NCBI GenBank assembly: GCA_000934455.1
Contig: KN884762.1
Location: 36,656 to 96,413 of the forward strand
Direction: 5' to 3'
Origin: Apostichopus parvimensis
Taxonomy: Eukaryota; Echinodermata; Holothuroidea; Aspidochirotida; Stichopodidae
Length of the DNA: 59,758 nt
A model generated the notes under the pieces. The model was not told the DNA's origin. It saw only the letters and a program-made list of their open reading frames with translations, and searched no databases. Below, piece after piece: positions 26,701-38,700 of the stretch. The stretch's first letter is position 1. Each line of letters starts with the position of its first letter. Both the position numbers and the translations under genes were made by a program.

Positions 26701-29700
26701 TCTTGGTGGAGGTCAAAGGTCATCTGAGGTCAGTAGGGCTCAAATTCTGAAACATTGTAAACACAATATCTCAAGAGGGTAGCTTGAATAGATCTTAAAC
26801 TTTGCATGTGGAACATTTATATTGTGTTCTGGAAGCCTATTTATTGGTTTGAGTGCTGATAACATGCATATTATTGAGTAGGCATGACGTAATGTTAAAC
26901 TGTTTAATTGTTAATATCTCCATATGCTAATGCCTGGTTTCATATTGTAAACAGAGTTGCAATTATAAAGCTGGTACATGTGTACCAGTATGTATTACTC
27001 ATGGTATATGTAATTAAATTAATTATGCATAACAATTATAAAAGAAAAACTCAAAACCATGTCTGTATGAAAGCTTGTATATAGGTCATGTATCACTTGA
27101 CTATCAGACAGGTTTGTTTCAACACATTCTCAAATATTTTGCAGTGAATTTAATAACATGATCTACATTTGAAAGTATCTTTGAAAACAAGGTTTATAGT
27201 GGAAAATCATGTTTTTCTAATCTGTCAAAGAGACAAGGTTTAAAGAGATAGTCTCATAAAGCATTCTATTTAATGTGTTAAGTGTAAACTGGTGCCAGTT
27301 TATTTAGAAAAAAAAAGGTATACAGGGAAAGAATATGTTTTTCTAATCTGTCTTTTATTGGGAGAGATGTCAAGCATGATGACTTTTACTGCTAGTTTAT
27401 TGAGAAGCATTAAAGGAATGATAAACTCTAGCATTTTCACTGATATATTAATGATAGGGAAGCCAAAGATAAAAGACTCCACTAAAAAGCTTTCAAAAGT
27501 CATCTTCCTTTTTTAAGATATCATTGCTTTCATGTTCCATCTGTATGAGAGAGGACTTGGAAGTAAGTCTAAAATGACATCACAGAGCTTCTTGTGACTG
27601 GAATTGAATGTGTTTCTTTATTTTCTCCTTCAACTGTTTTCCTCATTGGGTGTAGTGTCTGGGATTGTCTTTGTTGAAATATCAAAAGTTCTGCCTATCA
27701 GTTACAAATTGATATTGATTTTAGTGAATTTTTTTCCCTTTCATGTAGAAAAATGAGTAACANNNNNNNNNNNNNNNNNNNNNNNNNNNNNNNNNNNNNN
27801 NNNNNNNNNNNNTGATTTTGATGGATGTCATGTGATGTTAGCTTTCATACAGCCACACTTTCAACTTTCCATGATTTTAACTCTAAGCCTCTTATCTCTG
27901 TTCTGTGTGTTTGATTGATATCTGTCTTGTAAAGCTTGCAGTAATCAAATCTACATACTCTAGTTATAATGTCATCATTCCATCATCAACATGTCATTAT
28001 AGGATCCTGTTTTTATGTTCTTGACATTCTCTCTTTGTCTAGAATGTTGTTGCTACCATCATAGCTTTTTGGTTTCGATGACAAGAGCAACTTATGCAGT
28101 CATGATGGCGTATGTTTGTGCATGTATGTGTGAATGTGTAAACACTGTGTAAACACTGTGTAAACACTATATCTCAAGATGGGAATCATGGATCCCTTTC
28201 ATACTTGGCATGTAGATGTCCCATATCGAGTAGAAGAACCATAATGTTTTGGTGGGGGTCAAATGTCATCTGAGGTCACCAGGGGTGAAAAACTGAACAC
28301 CTTGTTAACAAGATATCTCAAGTTCGGAACTGAGAATACTTTTCATACTTATTATGTGGATGCATTATAGTAAGTAGAAGAATCCTAATGTTCTTGGTGG
28401 AGGTCAAAGGTCATCTGAGGTCAGTAGGGCTCAAATTCTGAAACATTGTAAACACAATATCTCAAGAGGGTAGCTTGAATAGATCTTAAACTTTGCATGT
28501 GGAACATTTATATTGTGTTCTGGAAGCCTATTTATTGGTTTGAGTGCTGATAACATGCATATTATTGAGTAGGCATGACGTAATGTTAAACTGTTTAATT
28601 GTTAATATCTCCATATGCTAATGCCTGGTTTCATATTGTAAACAGAGTTGCAATTATAAAGCTGGTACATGTGTACCAGTATGTATTACTCATGGTATAT
28701 GTAATTAAATTAATTATGCATAACAATTATAAAAGAAAAACTCAAAACCATGTCTGTATGAAAGCTTGTATATAGGTCATGTATCACTTGACTATCAGAC
28801 AGGTTTGTTTCAACACATTCTCAAATATTTTGCAGTGAATTTAATAACATGATCTACATTTGAAAGTATCTTTGAAAACAAGGTTTATAGTGGAAAATCA
28901 TGTTTTTCTAATCTGTCAAAGAGACAAGGTTTAAAGAAATAGTCTCATAAAGCATTCTATTTAATGTGTTAAGTGTAAACTGGTGCCAGTTTATTTAGAA
29001 AAAAAAAGGTATACAGGGAAAGAATATGTTTTTCTAATCTGTCTTTTATTGGGAGAGATGTCAAGCATGATGACTTTTACTGCTAGTTTATTGAGAAGCA
29101 TTAAAGGAATGATAAACTCTAGCATTTTCACTGATATATTAATGATAGGGAAGCCAAAGATAAAAGACTCCACTAAAAAGCTTTCAAAAGTCATCTTCCT
29201 TTCTTAAGATATCATTGCTTTCATGTTCCATCTGTATGAGAGAGGACTTGGAAGTAAGTCTAAAATGACATCACAGAGCTTCTTGTGACTGGAATTGAAT
29301 GTGTTTCTTTATTTTCTCCTTCAACTGTTTTCCTCATTGGGTGTAGTGTCTGGGATTGTCTTTGTTGAAATATCAAAAGTTCTGCCTATCAGTTACAAAT
29401 TGATATTGATTTTAGTGAATTTTTTTCCCTTTCATGTAGAAAAATGAGTAACAGTTATAAAGAAAACAAAACATTTCAACTTGGAAATGGCTCTGTGACA
29501 TCAGGAATTGGACAATTGGCAGCCCCCATCTAACTCAAATATCAAAAACCTTGTAAACATATCTCCAGTTAGGAAGCATGGAAACATTTCATACTTGGCA
29601 TGTGACTGGGTTATATTAAATAAAAAACTCAGTTGTTTTTAGTGGAGGTCAAAGGTAATCTGGGTCATAAGCGGTCACACTCTGAAAACCTTTAACCATG

Positions 29701-32700
29701 ATATCTTATAGTAGGAATGTTGGATACTTCTCATACTTGGTATGTGCATGCATCACATTGAGTACAAGACCGCTTTGTTTGTGTTGGAGGTGCCTGTATT
29801 GCCACGAACAGTAGACTGACCAGTGTTTATCATGCCAAAGTGTAATTTACACATCAAAATAGTGGTTCAAGACATTTTTAATATTTTTATATTTCTGGTG
29901 AACAAGCAGAAGTCTAGTGTAATGAAGTAATCGAAAAAATCAACACATTTTGCATTCTGGTTTGTAATATACATTCTCTTTTCACATGAAAGAAACAAAA
30001 CATGAGCAAGCCGAGCCATCCTTACATTTCCCGATCAAGGAGTGTTAGCTTCCAACCATAAGGTCCGCAGTTCGAGTCACTTCAAGATTAATGTATGTCG
30101 TCCAGTTACAGAGTCGTTGACAATTGACACTCATGGACGTTAAATATAAATCTAAGAGACTGACTTCGGTCAGCTTGCGGCTTATATAAGCCAATGAGGC
30201 TTCTTCGCAAGTTCCTGCTTGCAGGAGGACCTAAAATACATACAATTTAGCGGCTTTCATATTCATTTCAATAGACATTAATCTTGTATAAAGCCTCTGG
30301 ACTACCATCAACAGTACATTAAATAAAACCTGTGTTGTTGCCAACTACTGCTGCTATACTGTGGATAACTTTGTTTCAAGTGCGTGATGTGATTGACATC
30401 AATTTCTGTAATAGCGTCATATGCCGGTATTGATCTCTTCTTAAGAGTACTTGAAAAGATGAATGTATCTGAAAAATGTATCAAAGTCACTATCATTGTT
30501 GTTCCTCTCTTTTATGTCTATATGCATACAAAAATACATAAAAAAACTGAAATTTCCGTTCATATTATAAACAGCCCTGGAAAAAAAATCAATAGATTGG
30601 TGCTCTCTGAAAAGAATATAATATTCTAGAAATTCAAGGTTCTGACAATGTCCCCCTCATAACCAGAAAGCTCTGTCTCAAGTTTCAATAAATGGCATTG
30701 GAAAAGTAAAAGTAAGCAGCTAGCTAAGCAATACCAAAAGAATCAAAAGAGTTCTAGAGTGATGATTCAAAGGGAAACTGTTCCCTTTTGTGCGATATTA
30801 TCAAATTAAATCAACATTTGAAAGAAAAACCTTGTAGCATTTCTATGTTTTAATCATTTGATTGCCTTAGGCAGATGTGGAGCCAACATGTCCTTTGTAT
30901 TTTCACAGAAATTATTTTGAAACAATTTAGAAGAAGAATTTTTCCAAAAACTTTTTGCATTCTGTCTGCCGGGAAGATTAAAATATTTGATTAAATCTTT
31001 GGAGGAAAATTTCCATTTATGTTGTCTTGAGATCAGCTTCCACACTTCAGGGCAGAACTGATGGGCAAGGTGCATTGTGGGTAAATTTGTTGTGGTAAGC
31101 CAGTTATTATAGGAGGCATGTCAAATTTAAGTGTCAACATCCTGGAAAATAGCAGGGGGGCCCTTCATGGTAGAATGTCAGCCATTTTCCCTTGACCGCT
31201 GAAATGTTGGCGGCAAATGGAAATTGCCCAAAATAACAAGACAACGAAAAATGGTTGACTAAAACTTCACTCTCACTTAGCTTTATGGAAATTTATTGAA
31301 ATGTGCAGAATATAAAATTGTAATTGTGATGGATATATAACCATCAAAGGATCCATAAAGGATTTGTGTGTAATTGCAAGGAACTTTACAACAGCATCCA
31401 TTTGTAGCACCATCAGTACTTATGTTGATAAGAGTTTAAAGGAAAGAATGTTAGTGTATGAAGAATCCAGCAAGATTCTAGAACTATTTGTTATATTCAG
31501 AAGTGAATAAGTAGTAACCTTCTTGGAACCATGTCTCAGCTATGACTTATCCAGTCATAGCAGTTGTGTAGGACAAAACATTAAAAAGAATAAATAATAA
31601 GTTTATTTCAATTCAAGCTTTTGATTGCATGATTAATTGAGTAAAACTATTTGAAAATTAATTTACCTACAATATTAACTTTTATAGTAATGCTTCACCT
31701 CTAACCTAATGTGAAGTTTGATTAATTTTCAGAAAATGACAGGAATTATATGAAAGATATTTTGATAAGTCAGCATTTATGCTACTTGAAGAATCCTTAC
31801 CCAGTTACCCCCCCCCCCCTCCTTTCTTCCACAAACTAAACGGACAGAAGAAATTGTAGAAAGCATGTATTAACTATGATTTAAGACTGCTAGAGGTCAA
31901 AATATGGAAATTTGTAAATTGTGCCACTCTCCTGAGCTCTAAACTTGAGGTAGTTTGATTGGTGCCTGTATTCTGGATGTTCTCTTGTAATTAATTAACC
32001 AGTCGATGTGTCTCATGGGACAAGGTCACTCTAGTTTAGCAGACGATACAAACTCTAAATATAAAACCATCTAAACTGGTGAGAATTGATTCTGGTGCCA
32101 CATTGGCATGACAATTCAGTATTAGCTTCTCGTTTCATCAAAATGTCTCATTGTGTTTAATTTTCCTTTGGGAAGGCCTGATTTCATTATTCATGTGTCT
32201 GTTGCTGAGGGATGTGATACATTTAATCAACTTCCTGCAAAGAGCCCTACCACCTGATCTAAAGAGTTTAGAGCTTATACTGTTGGATACTTTAAGGACT
32301 AATGGAAAAGTTTCAAATATATATAATATAATATAAATATAAAAAAGACTTAAAACTTCAAGCAATGATATCTTTAAGAATCTGAGTAAAGTAACCTTTC
32401 ATTTGTAGCATGCATGCACGTACCTGAGGTCATGAAGAAATGACTATAGTTTGGTTTAGTTTGCCTTGTAATTTCATCCGTTCATTAATAAAGACATCTG
32501 TTTCATTTAGTCTGGATGTCCCTCAACTAGTACAACTTAACAAACCAGGAAAGCCATTCTAATTACACTAACACCAGTTAATTTGTCTGAAAGCGGAGGA
32601 AATTGCTTGATTTACAAACAAGAACGCACTCAGACAGTAGAATACCATCACTTACCATCAGCTTAGCTGGACAGGAAGAAAATATGTGGTTGTGGGAAAG

Positions 32701-35700
32701 TGGAGGGGATAGTTTGTGAGATGAGGGGGCCTGGGAGGGGGATGGGTCCTAAACATAACGTAGCTTAATTTAAGGGACGTTCATGATGGAAATATCTGCT
32801 GCTGTCTGGTTTTTCTTGGTTAGTAATTTTTCGTGTATATATTTTTTATATACTTACATTACACAATATTCAAGCTACAACATTAATGGTTGATATTACA
32901 CTTATTCCTAATTCATTCTAGCTGATGGCATGCAGTTATGGCTTGTTCATTCCCTAACCAGTACTTTAATTGAATATTTAATTGATGTCAGCTGTTGGCA
33001 TTGTTCTTTTATCATGGATGCATTGTAATGAATGTTGTGCACTCTACACACTCTCCAATAGGGAGCTATAGAGTGATTCCTTTCGTTTTGCTTCTTCTCT
33101 GCATACTCACTGTCTATTTATGTCTCACTTGCTCTGTGATCAGTTTTTTTGTTTTTTTGTCTAAAGCTCCTCATTTTAGAGAAATGTAACAGTTGTGCCC
33201 AGTTTTATGAGTAACTTTTTATATATTTGACAAATCTTCAAGTCAGTTTTAGAATGTCAATGAAGAATGACCTTGGGGCACTGTATATATGTGTCCACAG
33301 AACTATTGAAATTCTTCTGGAAACTAACATTATTCACAGATACAATTTCTAATCAGGGCATTCTTGATATTTGTAAATTATGCAAATACAATGGTGTTGT
33401 GTATGTAACCAGAATGATCTTGATTCTTATAGAGAATAGAATATGATTTATGTTATTATAGTCTGGATTTGGACTGCTTGCACTTGCTATAGCTATGTAT
33501 ATAAACTGTAACCAGTCCTGCATTGAAAACCAAACGACTAACCAGAACATGAAAAATGACATGCACACAGACTGGAAGCATATTTTAAGTTCTAACCCAT
33601 TTGGCATGTTGTGAGCTAAAATGTTACTCTTTCACTTCCTTGATGATCCACCCAGGTTCCTCTTATTACATGGCTTCCAGTACAAGTGTGTGGGGGAGAT
33701 GGGGGGGGGGGTTGGAACAGTTTCCAAAGAGGACTTGTTCTAATGGGGAAGACAATAGTTTGCATTGCTTAGTTGTTATTTCACTGACAGTATTAATAAC
33801 TAAACATACTATAGCTTTGTCAGTGGTGGGAAATGTTTGTAAGGAAGGTTGGTTTTTCATCTTGTGATGGGAGAGCTTTGTATTAAAAGGAATGTTGTTT
33901 TCTCATCGTGCAAAGTGCAGGAAATGAAAGATGAATAAACATGTAAGTTATACCCTGGCATGAAAACAGCAGCTGGTAGGGAGGAGATGGTCTTGGCACC
34001 AGTTCAGTTCATTCTTGTTCTAGACAAAATAAATAAACATTCTTCTCATTGTTTGCTCTTGCTCTGCTGACTATGTGGGAATTGAGCAGTCTTTCTCATT
34101 CTAGGAACAATATTTCATCACCAGTTGTTAAGTCTTTCAAAACAATATTGCTTTATGGTAAATATTTTGCAGATCTGACATAAGAAAACAAACAGACTCC
34201 AGTTTGGTCTACACTTTGGTTAGTGTGGGTTCTTATGTAGTTTGTTGGGTTGTATAAACTTTTGAAATGCCGGCCGCCGCCAGTGTAGCTTAGAGAAGAG
34301 GAATGATGGAGAAGATGATCTTCTTGTCAAGGAAGGACCTTCAATTCTGTAATATGATGTAATATTTCTATGTAATATTATGTAATATTTCTATGTAATA
34401 TTATGTAATATTATTGTGTAATAGTGGTAATACAGTTGGCCCGTATTACCATTGTATCTGATTGACGCAGTCAACCTAAGCCATGCTTGCCCTTACCTTT
34501 GCATGTTCATTGATCTTTCTATTGAATACATAAAAATGAAGGGTTTGTAACTTTCTATTTATTTGCAACAAGTTAAATTTTTGACTGCCCTGTCGGTAGA
34601 TAAATCAGACTTTTGTACATGTATAGTGGTAGTGCCGTAGATAAAACGTTTAGAACATCTTGCATTACCTGACTGTTAGGTTAATTATTACAAGACTATT
34701 TTTAAAGTGGTTTGGCAAAGTTTTTGACAAACGGTGGAGAGAATGAAGGGTGACAAGGAGGGGGGGTTGACAATATTCCTTTAACGTTCTCTTGGTTTTT
34801 CTCTTAGTTTTTAGTGATATTGTGATGGGTAAGACTTGAAGTAATCCTTGGCCTGCTTGCTTTCTTTTCTGATACTAAATGTCAAGCTATGCACACACAC
34901 ACACACTAATTCCTTTAGCGTCTGAGAAGGGTTCATTTGTAAGGTCAAATTAACAACATGATCTTTAATGCTTAGAGAGGTTGTTGGCCTGTGTTAACAT
35001 CAGCTGCTAATGGTTTCACTTGTCTTGTCTTAATCACCGCTTTTAATTTGCCTTTTGTTTTTTTTCTGTCAGCTGCTCCCAGAGAACCTGTCAACCTCCA
35101 AGCAACTGTGGATGGAGAATCATCGGTGGTGACTCTGATGTGGGAGATGCTAGACGTAACAGGAGGTCGCAGTGATGTTACCTACTGGATAGAATGCTCT
35201 CTATGTCCAGTGGATGTTGCTTACTCTCCATCACAAAGAGACATACCAAACACAGAGGCAGTTGTTAGCAACCTTGATCCTCATACTACCTACCAATTTA
35301 AAGTCCACTCTCGCAGCGGCATCTCCGATCAAAGTGGGGAAGATTACTTTAGCACTGTCAATGCCACAACTCTGTCACCTGGTATGTTGTTCATACTCTT
35401 TTACAAATCCAGTCAATGTAACTGTCCTTAATACCTGGTCCATGTCAGCTTGCACGGTTTCGTGTTTCTAGCAAAGCAACCGAATCTGGCTCAAAAACCC
35501 CCTTTTTTTTCCCCTCCCGAATTGCATTGAAACCATCCAAATCTCTGACGGAGGTGTCGCGATCGCTAAGAATGTGTATTTTTGAAGCTTTACCAACATT
35601 TTATTTATTTCTTTTTATTTATGTTATTTTAAACTACATCTCTTCATTTGAGTGTGTACTTCTCACAACTACTAACGTTGGCCACCAAGGTCAGTTCAAT

Positions 35701-38700
35701 ACTACAAGGTCACCTAACTGATACACGCATTTAAGGGCTGCATAGCCTAATGAATAGCTTTTTCTTGTTGCAATTAATTTTCATATTGCAAAAAGAACAG
35801 TAAATAGGAGAAACCAAAGCCAACAAAAGATGGATGGAAGCATTAATTTTGTTTTTCCAGTATTTACAATACAAATTTCGGTACCGAAATTATGGTTGGC
35901 AAAAAAACGGTTTTGGTACTAAAACCGGTTCCCGTGCAAGCTTAGGTCCATGTAAACCTCCTTAGTAAATCCAATCCATGAACTTCTCCTTTGATTAATC
36001 CGGTTGGTGTACATCTCCTTGATAAATCTGGTCCATGTGCATTTCCTTGTCAATGCCGCCATGAATTTTTCCTTGATCAATCCAGTCCATCAATTTCTCC
36101 TCAATTAATCCGGTCCATATATCTCTCCTTGATCAATGTGGTCCATATATCTCTCCTTGATTAATCCAGTTCATTAATCTCTCCTTGATTAATCCGGTTC
36201 ATTAATTTCTCCTTGATTAATCCGGTTCATGTACGTCTCCTTGATCCATCCTTGTAAACTTCTTTCATCAATCCAGTCAATGTAAACCCTCCTGACTCAT
36301 CCATGGGCTGTACTCCAGACATACTGGACTGCTAGGTAATAATGTTATAATCCCATGCTAGCATGGAGATGGTCTAAGTACCATAATGCAGCAGATCTGT
36401 ATTGTGACGTTAAAGATGGTTGCATCTCATGACTTCAGTTTGACTTCAGCTCAGTACTTAGAACAAACAGCTCCTCCATTCATCTTTTGACCATTTCAAA
36501 CATTTGACACAGTTATAAACAAGTTTGGGGCAGGCTGTAAGTTTCTACCTCATCTTAACAGTTTAAAAATGCTTGATATTTCTTTCCATCATAAATTACA
36601 AAACCTTTTATGGGGGACTCTGCCAGACATTTGTATGGCTTTGTAATCCAAATTTCTAGCCATAACTTATGGGAGATGTTTAGACATTTGTGAAATAGAT
36701 AAATCGCTTGGAATTTGGAGGATAGTAAAATTCCATGCTCTCACATTCGTCTCGGAGCATTTGTCATTGTTAAAATAGATAGTGGCTGTCAGGAATGTGA
36801 ATCATACCCATGACTGCTCTCCTGGCAGATTTACCATCAAACGTTTCTCAAGAAAGAAAACATCTTACCGATGCATTACCCTATGTAAGCAATAAAACAA
36901 AGAATCAATGCTCAAAGATGAGAGCAGAAAGCAGTAAAACAAAGAATCGATACTCAAAGATGAGAGCAGAAAGAAACACTGCATTGAGCATTGATTTTCC
37001 TGAAGGATCATTTTATGAACTAAGGCTGCTTCTACCATTATATCTGAATGTAGGTCATATATATATATGTACATAAATTCTCTGCATTGGTCATAGTAAA
37101 CGTTCATGAATAACTTGCCATAAATATCATCCAAGTTCATGTATTAGACCTTCTTTCCAGTGCACTACATTTGCAGACTTTACTATGTCTTTTAAAGCAG
37201 CATTCGGTGTAAATCTTTAGTAAAATTTCATAACAAAATGCCATTGCTTGACTTGACTCCTATCAGTGGTGTTAAATGACTAAAACTCTAATTTGGGCTT
37301 TTCAGGTGGTGCGTTAATATGATGCACAAAATTACCTGGGCTGCAAAATGTCAAGAATCTAATGGAATCTTTCGTTGCTTATCAGAAGATAGTTTGGTCA
37401 ATTTGATAACTGTTTAATCCAATATTTACAGACTATTTTCATTGTTCCTCCTGCAAGTTATTTCAGTAATCCATTTTGTTTTCAGGGAATCTTGTGACAA
37501 AGTTAATGCAAAATACTGTTGTAATTAAGGATCATATAGCTTTACTTGTCAACCTGCTGATTACTGCAATGTCCAATGTTGGTGACGATATTGCTGGTTC
37601 AGTCCTTAACAGTACAGAATGTTGGACACATTTACAAAAAACGTCTCTAAAGACTAAAATTAATAGTTCTAAATGAAGTTACTACTTGCTCTATTTTGCA
37701 TTGGGGCTTCCTTGTATACTTGCATGACTATAAATTACTTTCTGCGCGAGGAGGTGGAAGTCTTCCAAAAATAGGAAGGTCTGTGTTTATCAATATTCTT
37801 TAAAAGGCTCCCTTCCCTTGCTTTGTTAGTATCCCATGCATTAAGTAATGAGACTGTAAATTAACACTTTGAGTTATTAAAGAAGCTTGGGTATAAATCT
37901 TAAGTTGGCATGTTATTTGTTGTACTTACCTCTTACAATCGTTCATTTTAAAGGAGTCTTTCTCCTGATTCCTTGTTTGTTTTCTCATTTAGGAGTTATG
38001 ATCAATACACTATTTATATTTAATGACTCCCTCAGTAGGGGAGTGACAGTTTCACTGATGAGAGAACACTTCTTCTCTGCCATGCTATTCTGAGGTAATA
38101 GATTGTAGTTCGGTCATGTTTAAGGTTAATTACTTGAATGAGCATTGTCTCCATAAAATCAGGGTTTAGAGTTTGTACCTTGTCATGTAAAGTGTTCCAA
38201 TCCCTTCCCCCTCTTCCCCCTCCCCCAACCCCTTCCATTCCTCTTCCATTCCTCTGTCATTATCATTGCATCAATAAAAACCTTTACCTTTACAATTCAT
38301 TTTTTTTGGCTACTTGATTTCAAGGAACTAATTTTTAATGTGATAGAACTTATGACATTTTTTCAACAGTACCATCAAGTCCAAGAAACGTTATGGTCAT
38401 TGAGAAAGATTCAACTGAGAATACTGTCCAACTGCAGTGGCGTCAACCCTTGTACACAAATGGTGAGATTGATGTCTATGAGATCCGCTATCGTCCTAGC
38501 GACGAGACAGTGGACAAGAGCAAGTATCAGTATAAGACATCTCAAGGAAGAGATCAAGAAGTGAAAACAATGGAGGGACTCTTACCAGGAGTGGAATACA
38601 TCTTTGAGGTAAACAAGTGTGAATAATGTATTGAGAAAAAACTACTATGTTAGTATTGGAAGTGGCCAGAAGGTATCCATCTGCATGGTGGTTACAATTT

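Larger units (their letters stand above)
26122..27762. repeat. 1641 bp direct duplication, copy 1
   Basis: From TGATTTTGATGGATGTCATG to the base before the N gap. It matches 27813-29453 in full length; the only differences I noticed are AAAGAGATAG versus AAAGAAATAG and CCTTTTTTAA versus CCTTTCTTAA. The copy ends exactly at the gap, the pattern of two contig ends that overlap but were not merged. Confidence 0.95.
20724..35072 (+). other. 14.3 kb Eph intron (cysteine-rich to FN3-1)
   Basis: Bounded by GTAAGT and TTCTGTCAG. It contains a 47 bp repeat, a 42 bp minisatellite, the 1641 bp duplication around a gap, 144 bp AGGTCA-rich units, a SINE-like element and AT-rich filler. Long open frames on both strands at 24.2-24.8 kb come from the 42 bp repeat. 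No coding exon recognised. Confidence 0.85.
35382..38369 (+). other. Eph intron between FN3-1 and FN3-2
   Basis: 3.0 kb. It holds a 16 bp palindrome (35875-35890), a degenerate 28 bp tandem array (about 35945-36300) and a 42 bp direct duplication (36888-36971). Nothing else recognised. Confidence 0.85.

Noticed and set aside
26479..26830. Considered as a CRISPR-like or satellite array because of its exact 144 bp period
   Set aside because: Units are long, diverged and without spacers; the genome is eukaryotic, so this is an interspersed tandem repeat.
27292..29207. Identical 74-residue frames at 27292 and 28983, looking like a conserved duplicated gene
   Set aside because: They are the same sequence seen twice because of the 1641 bp duplication around the gap; no domain is present.
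30040..30080. Considered as a genuine tRNA gene
   Set aside because: Only the B box is convincing; the acceptor stem and A box do not form, so a tRNA-derived SINE head is more likely.
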